64,000 nt of DNA from Dimargaris cristalligena (Eukaryota > Kickxellomycota > Dimargaritomycetes > Dimargaritales > Dimargaritaceae), in the NCBI GenBank assembly GCA_027576995.1, contig JANBQC010000058.1, forward strand, positions 1 through 64,000. The letters run 5' to 3'. Position numbers and translations under genes: made by a program. Shown one piece after another: positions 44,949 through 55,827 of this stretch (its first letter is position 1; each line of letters opens with the position of its first letter). Under the pieces are notes generated by a model. It was not told where the DNA came from. It did no database searches and saw only the letters and a program-made list of their open reading frames with translations.

Positions 44949-47900
44949 ATGGCCAATGTGACCATTCTGGAACACGCCTGTCGCCATGTCCATCAGGCCG
45001 CTGACCCCTGCCTCTTCATTCGCACCGAGTGTGCCGATGTGAGTGGTATGGTCAACTACCTGGAAATCTATTACTGCCAAACGCCGTTACTCCACGGCCT
45101 TACTCTAGTCCTGTTTCTTGGCTGGCTCTGCTTCTTGTTCACCTGGGTGGGCATTTCCGCATCCGACTACTTCTCGCCCAATCTCACCTCGCTGGCCAAA
45201 TACTTCCACATTCCAGATAGCCTGGCCGGGGTAACTTTGCTGGCATTTGGAAACGGGGCGCCGGACCTATTCGCCACCTTCAGTGCCATTCGGTCGGGTA
45301 GCGGAGCCCTGGCGCTCGGGGAGTTGGTCGGTGCCGCCGCCTTTATCGCTTGTGTTGTCGCTGGCTGTATGCTTATCCTCTATCCCTTCCAGGTCTCGGT
45401 GGTGCCGTTTTTACGGGAAGTAATATTCTTTGCCCTAACTCTTAGTATCACCACCTGGATTGCCTGGGACCGAAAGGTCACTTTATGGGAGGGGGTGTCC
45501 CTTATCGTCTTTTACATCATCTACGTCCTGGTGGTGATGATAAGTACTTGGATGGAAAAAAAATACTTCACTCGGCGCTTTCTGATCGACCAGGCTCGCG
45601 CCGAATACGTTGACTGGGGGCAGGCCCAGGACTTGGACTTGTATAACCAGCTAACCAACGCCGGTCACGAATACAACCGCCATGCGGGCCCATCGGTCCG
45701 CCTATCCGAATCGGCCTCAGAAAGATCGGCCAGTTCCCCCATAGCCCCTATTATTCGCATCAATAGTGGCGATTCCATCTCGTCTCAACCGTCCTTACTC
45801 ATGCATCCCGATGATGAGGACAGCGACAGTGTCCGGAGTGAGTTGGTACCTCTAGTTCCCAAGTACTCCCCCCATCGATTAAGCCCCGGTGCATTGCCAC
45901 CAGTCCCACGGTCGCCCATAGATCAGGATGAAATGATCCAGCCCAATGCCTGGCTTCGGCGTAAATCTCTGCTGAGCGCGATTGAGTTTCGCGATTTCTT
46001 ATCATCCCTTCCACTTTCCCCGAATGCGCCACCTCTAGCCTCAGATACTGAGCCCCTGCCCCGTTCCCCCCACCGCCAACCTAATCTCTCCATGTCGGAT
46101 AATCGGCTTTACCCAACTGCATCATATGCCCCCAATGACCACTATACCCGGTCAAAAAGTGACGCTGGACCGTCAAATCCTTTGCGCATATCTCGTAATG
46201 CGCCATTGGCTGAGCCGTCGACATCCAGCTCTATGGATATTTCCTCACCTATAGCACGGAATGGCATCCCCCAATTAATTATTCACCCATCGACACCCAA
46301 GTCAAGCGAAGCGTCCTTGAATTCGGCCAGATCCACGTCGCCGGAACCCTCCAGCCCATCTCCTGCTCATCTGGGACACGATTTAACACCCCCACACCGC
46401 AACCGACCAGTGGGTCTTCGACTCGAGATCCCCAGGACCACTTCATCCCGCTCGCTCCTCTCGGTGGAGAATTCGCTGCTGTCAGCCATTTCCCCACGCT
46501 CAGTTGACGATGAGCTTCCCTTGACTACGCCCGGGTTTGTAACCCCCGGGTCCGCATATTCGGATTACTTTGGCTCGGCCGAAACCAGCAGCCATCCTTC
46601 ACCTTCCCTATCACCGTTGCCTAACCACCAACTGCATTCGTCGGAGCCAATGGGTCAAGTCACTTCGCTGCCACTTCCGAGTCCCTGTCAGCAATCGGAT
46701 GCATCGCAGGTGCTAAGTCGGGTTCAATCCGACCCCTTTACTCACCGAGTAGCAACTTCTCTGGAAACAGGTACCCAAGACAGCCAGTCTTGGTTGCCAC
46801 GCTCCCCGTACTCGGCCCCAGCGGCGGGTGTCCCTGCGCGCTTCGAAAAGCTTAGACTGACGGGATACCATGTGTTATGCCACTGCATCCCTACCATTAG
46901 AAGTTGGCCAATGGCCCATTTTTCCCACCGCCTCTTTATTCTCTATACAGCACCTATAATTTTAATACTCAACATGACGGTCCCAATTAGCAAATTTATA
47001 TCTTTTGAGCCCCCAGCCGCTCATGATAATTCATCTCCATATAAGACATCATCTCAAGGCACAACCGTCGGACCTCCAACACCACTGCCCGCCGAAGTGG
47101 TGGAGAATGATCTTTTCAACCGCCAACGATCAGCAACCTATGATTCGGACGAGGCGGACAGCGCATCCGATACCCCTGCTGAGATGGCTCCCACAATCGG
47201 CCCCTGGGTCGATGCCCATCTGCCCCTAGCCCGAGTCGGCCACCTTGCCCGGCTGCTAGTAATTTCCTTGCGCTGCGTCATTATTCCGGCCTTCATCGCA
47301 TATGCCTTTGACCATATATTCGAATGGGAAGCACCCTGGGTTATCTATGTTGGTTTAGCTCTAGGGGCCGTTAGTGGGCTGGCTTTTGCCAGCGTTTCCT
47401 TGCCCAAACTGACTCACCAGATAGGGATGTGCTTTCTTCAGCTATGGCGTTTAATCCGAACATCGGTCCTTTTCCGACGCCGATCGGAATTTCCATCGAA
47501 CGATCCATCAAGGGCCACCAGTATCCACTCCAGTACTCCAGTCGGCCGCGAACCTCGAATTGCACAACATCCTCTGGCCTGGGTGGCCAGGTCGCCCTCT
47601 ATTCGCACACTTCTTCCCGCGTGTGTGGGGTTTGTTTCGGGGATTAGCTGGGTTTACCTGACTGCTGACGAAGTTGTGGCGCTGCTCCAGTCTTTGGGTA
47701 TCATTTTAAACATCAGCGAGGGTATTTTGGGACTTACGGTGCTCGCTCTGGGTAATAGCCTCGGTGATTTCATGACTAATTTAACCATCGCCCGGATGGG
47801 GCTGCCGGCCATGGCCTTGTCCGCGTGCTTCGGCGGCCCTATGCTAAACATCTTACTGGGTATTGGTATTTCAGCCACCACTTTGACCTCGACCACTCAG

Positions 47901-48107
47901 GGTAACTACCCCCTCCCCGTATCCAACACCGTGTTCGTTTCATCCCTGGGCACTATTTTCTGCATGTTGGTCATGCTATTTTGGGTGCCTGCCAACAATT
48001 ACCGAATGACACGTGGTTTGGGGTTTATTCTCATTTTCGTTTATTGTCTCTGCATGGGGATCAATATGGTATTGGAGTACAATGATGAAAATCACCACGG
48101 TCATTAA
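44949..48107 (+). CDS. SLC8B1: NCLX-like cation/calcium exchanger (CaCA superfamily)
   Basis: Single exon, 1052 residues. Two alpha-repeat membrane modules are visible: the first with GNGAPD at 101-106 and following helices, the second with GNSLGD at 935-940 and FGGPMLNILLGIG. The N-terminal CRHVH..CLFIRTECAD and VNYLEIYYC match the SLC8B1/CCX branch of Na+(Li+,H+)/Ca2+ exchangers. Between the modules is a very long hydrophilic loop (about residues 200-600), Ser/Pro-rich with many SP sites and an acidic patch (DDEDSDSV), so likely phosphorylated. Human NCLX is mitochondrial, but fungal relatives sit in various membranes; no clear presequence is visible. It moves Ca2+ or other cations across an organellar or plasma membrane. 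Lack of introns contrasts with its neighbours. Confidence 0.88.
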   Translation: MANVTILEHACRHVHQAADPCLFIRTECADVSGMVNYLEIYYCQTPLLHGLTLVLFLGWLCFLFTWVGISASDYFSPNLTSLAKYFHIPDSLAGVTLLAFGNGAPDLFATFSAIRSGSGALALGELVGAAAFIACVVAGCMLILYPFQVSVVPFLREVIFFALTLSITTWIAWDRKVTLWEGVSLIVFYIIYVLVVMISTWMEKKYFTRRFLIDQARAEYVDWGQAQDLDLYNQLTNAGHEYNRHAGPSVRLSESASERSASSPIAPIIRINSGDSISSQPSLLMHPDDEDSDSVRSELVPLVPKYSPHRLSPGALPPVPRSPIDQDEMIQPNAWLRRKSLLSAIEFRDFLSSLPLSPNAPPLASDTEPLPRSPHRQPNLSMSDNRLYPTASYAPNDHYTRSKSDAGPSNPLRISRNAPLAEPSTSSSMDISSPIARNGIPQLIIHPSTPKSSEASLNSARSTSPEPSSPSPAHLGHDLTPPHRNRPVGLRLEIPRTTSSRSLLSVENSLLSAISPRSVDDELPLTTPGFVTPGSAYSDYFGSAETSSHPSPSLSPLPNHQLHSSEPMGQVTSLPLPSPCQQSDASQVLSRVQSDPFTHRVATSLETGTQDSQSWLPRSPYSAPAAGVPARFEKLRLTGYHVLCHCIPTIRSWPMAHFSHRLFILYTAPIILILNMTVPISKFISFEPPAAHDNSSPYKTSSQGTTVGPPTPLPAEVVENDLFNRQRSATYDSDEADSASDTPAEMAPTIGPWVDAHLPLARVGHLARLLVISLRCVIIPAFIAYAFDHIFEWEAPWVIYVGLALGAVSGLAFASVSLPKLTHQIGMCFLQLWRLIRTSVLFRRRSEFPSNDPSRATSIHSSTPVGREPRIAQHPLAWVARSPSIRTLLPACVGFVSGISWVYLTADEVVALLQSLGIILNISEGILGLTVLALGNSLGDFMTNLTIARMGLPAMALSACFGGPMLNILLGIGISATTLTSTTQGNYPLPVSNTVFVSSLGTIFCMLVMLFWVPANNYRMTRGLGFILIFVYCLCMGINMVLEYNDENHHGH

Positions 48108-49609
48108 CTCTCCCCCTCCCAAAATGAGATGATGGGCTTGGATATCTCTTCACAGTGACGGCGGCCGCGACCCCAGTCCCTTCCCACTAACACATAAGTT
48201 TTTTTTATCCAGACTGCCTGTTGGTTTTTTAAATGGGCATCGGCCGTCACTCGTTTGCTATGTATTTTATTTCATCGGGTGCATCTAATCCCATTTCGTA
48301 GACAACCAGCTCACCTCATCATTGTGAAGGCCCTAGTACATTGATATCTTCCCCATATAGAATAAACCACAGAGACGCCTTATGACTTGGCCATCTACCC
48401 GATTCACACCGCAACTGCCAATGCCGCTTAAATCGCTTGACTGCCTATGATTTATTAATACAGTTTCGTTTGGCTAGTGTATATAACTTAGACCAATCAT
48501 GGATGTTCTGGTTCGAGGATGGTCCCAAGTTCACACTAAAGCTGGGGAGGGGATGCATCCAGTTCCATAGTGTGTATGCCGCCAAATATATTTGCCAACT
48601 AGTTCCTTTTTGGTTGCTCTAAGGGTACCGCATTAATTAGGCTGGTCTGACCATAACCTATACACTCTTTAAGTGGCAAATGTATATGGGGAGTTCCTTT
48701 AGCTATTTCTAGCTCATTGGTCACCTGCTATGGCTACTCAGCTACCATTTTAGTGGTTGGAGGATTGGCCGATGTTACCAGCAACCCCCCTTGCGTCCAT
48801 ACCAAGGGATTGTCCAATTGCCAAGCTCACATCAAGGACTAGTATTGTGCCATACGGCATTTACTGAAGCAAGGGAAAGCTGACCACCAAGACCACTCTG
48901 CTATTTCTTATCCAAGCCTACCTAGTCTGTATTTAATAGAAATGAGTTACCCCCTTGATACATGGTAAATGGTCTAATTAGTCTGGATTACCAGACAGAG
49001 TTGCTAAATAGTTGGCGATCCGGTGCTGGACCAGTTGCTGGTAATTGGGCCCTCTATATTCGACCGAATGGGTTTTATTACATCACTTTACATGGATCGT
49101 GTGGGGCCTGCTCAACCGAATTGTAGAGTTGGCATATGGGGGAGGGGTTGATATGGGTGTACTTACTTAATATAGCTAGCCAAACCGTGTGCCCATTGGC
49201 CTATCGGCTAAGTTGGAGGGACTGTTGGGACTGAATGTCTGGGAATCGCTATAGTAGTTTGAAAACAATTCCCTTTTCCTTGCGGGATCGCCGCTTTGTC
49301 CATCATCTGGTGCTATATATAATATTACATTCGCCATTGCCTCCCTATCTGGCTGTCCGTTGCCCCTATCTCTCTACCTTCTTAACCCTCCTCACTTTTT
49401 TCGTTGGGCTACTTTAGGTCCAGGCCACCTTGCAGCTATCATCTATTTTCGACCACCATAATAGATCTGGAAGATTATTGCGTACAGTCGATTTTGGCTA
49501 TCTAAAATTTTACTACTGGCTGTATTGGTTAATTTAATTATTTTTGTACCGAAGTTTCATTTATTGTATTATTTACTCTCTTTTCCGAATGCTATAAACC
49601 TCCCCATAC
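48108..49609. other. intergenic region
   Basis: AT-rich 1.5 kb between the exchanger and the 7TM gene on the same strand. Short open frames (for example 48437-48622) show no recognisable content. No repeats of note. Confidence 0.45.
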
Positions 49610-50373
49610 ATGGGCACGGATTTGAGTATTGCCGCCTGGGCCATCCGAGAGGGCTTGCTTAACGCATTAGGGATATCTTTGGTGAACCTAGTATCCATTT
49701 ACAACCTCTACCACTCGGTGCTCACCCTGTATCGGAACCGCCAAATTATCCATGTATTCACTTTTTTAATGAATTTGGGTGTTCTAATACTCTCCATCGG
49801 CATGAACCTGCGTGAAGTAGCCCAGTATACCTGCCGGATCTACGCCCGGATGTTCTATGCCGCCTACTTTTGCTGTTCGCTCTTCAGCGGCCTCGTCCTA
49901 TTAACCAAGTCTTATTACGCCAGCAACTTCAAACGCAAGATTCTATACCCTCTGTCGGCGGGCCAGTTCGTCGCCTTGGTGGTCCTCCTCGTCTCTTTTA
50001 ACCGAATTAAAGTAGTGCTGAATGACCAATCCCAGCAGTGCGACGTGGTGCTAGACCGGGACACGTTCGTACCTGCCATGACCTTGGAGTTTGCCCTTAA
50101 TCTCGCTTACTCGGTTCTCTTTTTACTCTATATATTCCAGGCTAATCGTCGGTTCGATTCATCCCTGTATGCGGTGCTGTTCCGGGACGGCATGGTTTAC
50201 TGGTTGGTGACCTCCATCTTCCCCATCATTCTCGCCCTGGCTGCCTTCATTCCAACCCTTGCCGAAGCCTTTACCGGCTTACTTGTTGGCTACCGTAAGT
50301 TATCCCATCTAGGTTTTATAATATGGCCATTCAGAGGCGACCACTGCCCTGCTACCATCGAGAATAGAGAAGC

Positions 50374-50408
<35 letters not shown>

Positions 50409-50609
50409 TGGACAACCTTTATGTCCGGATTTTGTAACAGTCTGCTAAATTTTCTCAATAATATTTTAATTTGACATGTATACCTTTACCCAATAGTTAT
50501 AGTAACTACCTATATTATCACCTGGCAGTTGAGCTCCGCCCGCCGAAAAAGAATTAAGAAGCGAATTGACATAGCGGCTATGCCTCCAAATAATGTTGAG
50601 GGCCCTTAA
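49610..50609 (+). CDS. orphan seven-transmembrane receptor-like protein
   Basis: Exons 49610-50294 and 50497-50609 give 265 residues. The second exon was found by frame continuation: it completes the seventh membrane span and adds a basic tail (SSARRKRIKKR). Seven hydrophobic segments lie at about 20-40, 48-66, 82-98, 111-130, 155-176, 196-217 and 222-240, with a short N-terminus and a cytosolic C-terminus by the positive-inside rule. Cys75 lies just before segment 3 and Cys144 in the loop between segments 4 and 5, the positions of the canonical GPCR disulfide. No known family motif (DRY, NPxxY, Ste2/Ste3) was seen, so a receptor function is inferred only from topology; a transporter or unrelated 7TM protein is possible. 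The intron carries a (TA)n tract. Confidence 0.78.
50379..50402. repeat. (TA)n microsatellite in the 7TM gene intron
   Basis: About twelve TA units, 95 bases before the intron acceptor. Confidence 0.9.
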
Positions 50610-51493
50610 ATTGAGCCCCATGTACCCTACTGCAAATAGTGAATATTTGTTACCAATCCCCCGAAAATCCGGTTGATTTTATATATATATATATTTATAT
50701 AAACTGGTGCGAATAACGTTTAGTGAGGTCTATATGGCCATGTATATTTTACATCATATAATAAATACCTAAAGTTGGATCTTAATCTAAACATCGTTCG
50801 GTGATACGAGTTACGATAATAGCTATTTCGAATCAGCTAGCTGTGCCATGTCCCTCTAAGGTAAAGGCTTATCCAACCCATCCTATAATGTTATTTTAAT
50901 TTACGGTAATGTATATTTGTGTAAGCAGTTTCGGGAACTTCTATAAGCGGCACTAAGCAATAGTTTACGAAGATCTGTACTACAGTAGCTATGGAGAGGC
51001 AAGACTGGCCCTCTATTGCTATTAATACTGGCATAGGCATTCCTGATCGTTGTCTACAATCGATCTAATGCAGGGCTGTGCAGCTTGGCGGAATATACCC
51101 ACCATTATTACATATGGGTGAACTTCAACCCAACTGTATAAGATTTTACACAATATGTGTATGGGATAATATGTGGGAGAATAATTTTTGACCAGTAATA
51201 TTTACCTTGTCAAATGGATTATTCGTTATACAGCCTGGATGAACTTCTGCCATATCAATTGGTATGACTTCATCTATGCTCTGGTTGCCCTGTAATGTCG
51301 CCTAGGCAATTGATGTTATTGGGTTGAAATGTATATAACGGTATTCTATTATACATGTTTATTTGTATCAACTGTTAGTTGACTTTGGATCGGTGAAATC
51401 TAGCTAGCAAATCCATGGAAACTGAAAATGAGGGATAAATAAAGGAATCTAATTACCCACTGGATAGCTGAGCGTACAGCATAATCAAGAATA
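50610..51493. other. convergent 3' flanks of the 7TM and CDC7 genes
   Basis: Very AT-rich spacer between converging genes, with a short TA tract near 50680-50700. No coding content was seen. Confidence 0.5.
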
Positions 51494-53948
51494 TCAGTGA
51501 AACAATGGGTGCTGAAGAGCCTCCTGGGCCGTAATACGCTCATTGGGATCTAGAGCAAAACATTGCGTGAGTAGGTCGTATACTTCGGGCGGAAATACGG
51601 CTAGACCGCCGGAATTGTATACTTTGACTAGCCTATCAAACGGTATCGCGCTTTCACGAACTGTAGGAACGTTCGTAAAGAAGGCCCGGTCTGATAAAGT
51701 GCGCATGTAAGGAATATAGGAAATAAGTGTATTGGATAAAGATAGGTTGCAAAATACTTGCAATTAGCCCATGGGTTTGATAACCAATATTCCTCTGGTA
51801 CTCTGTAATTTTTATTCAAGAAGCAGGGCTGTGCTATCTAGGCTTCGCACTCCAAGCTTCGAATATCGATACATTTCCGCCCATTCTATTTACAGTGGAC
51901 CAAAGGTACTTACCGTGAAGGGAGGCCACGCGCTCCATTTCCTTCTTTCCGAACAGTACCCCCATCTCGAGCAGCGCTTCTTGGTCGTCGGTGGAGTTGA
52001 AGAACGGGAAGCGGTGGGTCAGGATACTCAGCATAATAACGCCAACCGACCAGATATCAATTGCCTGGGTCTGGTAAGTCACCTTGAGCAGCACTTCGGG
52101 GGCTCGGAATCCCCGAGTTCCAGCGCGATTGGCCCGGACCGAGGGGCGGAGATCGCGGCGGAGTATGCCGGGGCGCTGGCGGGAGTCCACGATAGTCGGG
52201 GTCTGTTCAACGGCGGGCCTACGTGGGTATAGCGAGGTCGAGGCGCCTAGCGAATGGGTATGGGGGACGACTTTCTTGCTTTTGTGGTTAAGAGGAGTAG
52301 CCGGTTGGGTGGGTTCAGCCTGGCCTCCTCGGGCCCCGGCGGTGTTCATTGTGGACCCTCTGACCGCCGGGGACGGCTGAGTCGATTGCGGTGTTTTTTG
52401 AGGATGGTAAAAGCGGAGGGAGGATTCCTTGAGACGTTGGCGATAACTCGGTTCCGATGTTTCGGCAGTTGGTTGGGTTCGACTGACTTGAGGGGTGGAA
52501 GTGGTTGAAGAGGCGTCGTAGTTCTGCGTTGGGCCAGTCACGGATTCGTACCGCATAGGGGTGGGCGTCTTTAAAGGGTTGGGAAGCGGAAAGGGGGTTA
52601 TGGTAGAATATGTGCTACGGTCTATGTCCGGGCCAGGGGCGGGGATAGTGGCGGATAGACCATTGAGAGCCTGGCTCGTCAGAACTGAGGCACTCCAATT
52701 CTGAGCGGATGTAGGCCGGTTGGCTAGGGAATTAGATCCAGTCGATGTTGGTCGCTGCGGAGTTTTCAGGCCTGTGGGGGGCTCGACCGGATGCTCCATA
52801 TACTGAGCGAGACCAAAGTCGACCAAAACGCCATGCTGGGTGTCAATATTAAATAGAAAATTACTCGGTTTTACGTCGCGGTGGAGGATTTTGTGTCGGT
52901 GGGTGTATTCCAAGGCACTGAAAAGACAGTATAAATATCTTTTGATTTGCTCCAGGTTCATGGTGCGGTAATAGTCACGGAAATCGTGGTGCTGGAAGTA
53001 AGGAAGCACAACTAGCACCTGGTCTTCGTGACGCAATGCGGTAATTAGGGGTCCTACATGGGGATGGCCGCTGTTAACGGGATATGGACGTTCCGATGCC
53101 AGGAATGGTGCCAACCGGGAATACCGTCGGGAAATAAATGCAATACGGTTATACAGGGAAAGGGGTGGGTTAGTCGGCTGCCATACCCAAATTAGCGTGG
53201 TTAGGCTGCTCGAAGTGCTCTTTGGTATAACAGAACAACGGTCCGGATAGCTAATGGACTTACGTGAGATCTTTGAGGATTTGAATTTCGTTGGCAATAC
53301 GGGCGGGGCTACTTGTCACATAGATTTTCTTAACAGCGACGTATTTCCTAGGCTCCCGACTGGGAGGTTGGTGGGAGCATGGGTCGTTGGTCACCTTAGT
53401 ACGCTTACTCTGGTGCAAAACTGGCCTGTCGTCGGCGGGGGTGGGGGCGACATCCCAATACCGGTTGTCGTATTTGCTGTAATTGACATCAACGGCCTTG
53501 TATACACAGCTAAAGGTACCTGTGTTTAAGTCGAAACGGCGGTAGAGATAGGGTAGATATGGTTAGTATATATGAAGCGGGAGGGGCACATCGGCGGGTT
53601 GGTCCCAGGTGTAAAAGACTCGGACATGACTGGGGCTCCATATAGGTTTGGGCGCTCGAAGGATAGCCTTCAACCAGCCAACGGAACTGAATGGCCTTCC
53701 CAGACGAGGTGGTACTAACCTTCACCAATTTTGCTAATGAGCCGGTACTGTTTGGCTACGGCAGGGAAGTTCTGTTCGAGGTCTTCCATCTCCTTGAGGA
53801 CTTCATCACATACGGCTTCCTCCTCGCTATCAGCCTCGCTGGTCTCTTCACTGGGCAGCTGCGACGAGAGGTGCGGGGTTGAATTGGACCTGGCAGGGCC
53901 AGAATATGGCATAGCGGCCTCTGACTCCGAAGGGTTTAGGCAAGACAT
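51494..53948 (-). CDS. CDC7: CDC7 kinase (DDK catalytic subunit)
   Basis: Four exons on the minus strand, 53948-53720, 53519-53264, 53070-51914 and 51690-51494, give 612 residues. Cdc7 with Dbf4 phosphorylates MCM helicase subunits to fire replication origins. The glycine loop spans the first intron (KIGEG/TFSCVYKAVD). The VAIK-type lysine lies in YVAVKKIY. Later motifs are the catalytic HRDVKPSNFLF, DFGLAQYM, GTRGFRAPEVLL and DIWSVGVIML, with the final lobe ending EALQHPLFH. A kinase insert of about 200 Ser/Thr/Pro-rich residues sits between DFG and the APE motif, and a shorter one after the glycine loop, both typical of Cdc7. The acidic N-terminus (SEADSEEEA) precedes the kinase. It is divergent from the Slo-like channel. 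Confidence 0.95.
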
Positions 53949-55827
53949 GGTGGTAAATGAGAGGGCAGGTGTACAATGTATAGGAATGCAAAGGAAGTGG
54001 AATGCGATATTGAGACAAACGCGCCGACAAACTAAGAGCAGAGGTATTCGGAAAAGGCGGAGTTTTCGGCAAGACCTACGCCGCTACAGGGAACTCGATA
54101 AAGTAGGCAGCGCCTGTCATAAAACGAGGCTAGCTAAAGGGATTGTTGACCCTACTACTCTTCTAAGTGGCTGATTTGACAATGAGGAGTATATCCCACG
54201 GAGCGGTGGAAACTCTACATCATTTGACCGGGTAATTTGGAGTTGGTGTTATTGGCTTCTGGTGAAGTTCAGGAAACTAGGCGAGGTGGGAATATAATAG
54301 TGGTCACCTGACCGGATTCCGCCAAATACGTGGGCGTTATATCCACAATGTTATTTGAATTATCCGAAAACCGCCAGCCGGTGTTCGTTTCCGGCTGGCA
54401 ACACATACCAACCCGGCCTTGACGCACCAATTCGACCTGACGCAGCTTTAATGGCTCCATACCCTAAATCAATGATACGTATTATAATTGCCGAATACTA
54501 TTTAAAGTCCCGTCCCGCCTCAGAGCCCCGACGTTTCATTTTAAGGAAGTGGTCTGGGGGATGGAGGGAGAGGCATATGGATACATAGTGTTCGGGGGCA
54601 GTTCTTTTACCAAGAATAGAGATGTAGGCTAAAATGGGTTCCAGTCGGGTCTCTAGAGGTAGACTTTGAAATGAAGGGTTGATGTGGTGTTAATTGGACA
54701 GTCTGCGGGTATTTCAAATGTGTTGTCATCACTGGCTAAACGACCCCTCCTGAGTGATAGACTATAAAAGGACCGGACCAGGGACCCTTGGATTTGATAT
54801 ACTGGCACAGGATTCATTGTGGCTATCATGTCTAGCTATGTAATATGGGGGAAATTCCAATGGAAGGATGGCCAATTACAATATATGGTGACATCCCCAT
54901 TCTAATAGGGTTTGAGGTGTATGAATAAGGGTCGGGTAATTATGGATGCGTCGGCAAAAATCAATGGGTACCAAAATTCATTTAAAAATAATTACCGGCA
55001 TTGTTCGGTTCTCATAAATGGACGGAATAGCATATTAAATTACTTCTCTAGTCTATGATACTTCCTATAAAACGGGCACAGTCCTTATTAATAAACGCGG
55101 TATCTATTGCTAATCGGTAAACCCGAAAGCCTCACGTTGTTTCGACTGTTGAAGGTGGATGCTGAATCTTCATCCATTGATTGGACGGAATCCGTTACTC
55201 GAAATGTCAACGATGTACTATGCAATTTGTCTTGAAAAGGTTAGCCCTAGGTGAATTATTCTTGGTGAGCCAGTATCTGAGAAGGCTGACTATTTCTATT
55301 GGAAGCTGTCCTCTTTTCCCCATTTCGGGTCAGTTGATCTTGAATGTATGTATTCACCACCTCCGGTAGGAGCAGAAGAATCAGTGTGAGAAGTCGGAGC
55401 AAAAAAGGAGGGATTGGCCACCCTTCCAGTTGAATAGAGCGTGCCTACCAGGCGTTTCCCTATAAAGCGCCTAATTTAAACAGTTGTACATTGTCTTACC
55501 ACTAGGAGATGTGCACTATGTGGCCGAGAAGGCCCTTCTACCCAATGGTTTTTCCCCGATGGCTGGGCGAAACAATAACATGAATGGAGAGGGCCTATAG
55601 TAAAACCCTTGGCTTTCGAATGTCCGAGACAGAACACTTATTTTATCTTTCCTTCTCCATCATATTTTTATTATTTTTGCTCGAGACTACCAACAACACC
55701 CTTGTCCCTGTATTCCAACCATTATAGTTTACCTGCTTTATAGCTCTTTATTTTATAATCGTCGAAAATATACTAACCGCGGGTATTTAGCTCCATACCC
55801 GACTCTTGGCTAACAATTCTATAACTT
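53949..55827. other. divergent promoter region, CDC7 and channel
   Basis: 1.9 kb between divergent genes. An ACGCGC sequence, similar to but not matching the MluI cell-cycle box, lies near 54018 about 70 bases upstream of the CDC7 start. No gene, repeat array or RNA was recognised. Confidence 0.45.
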
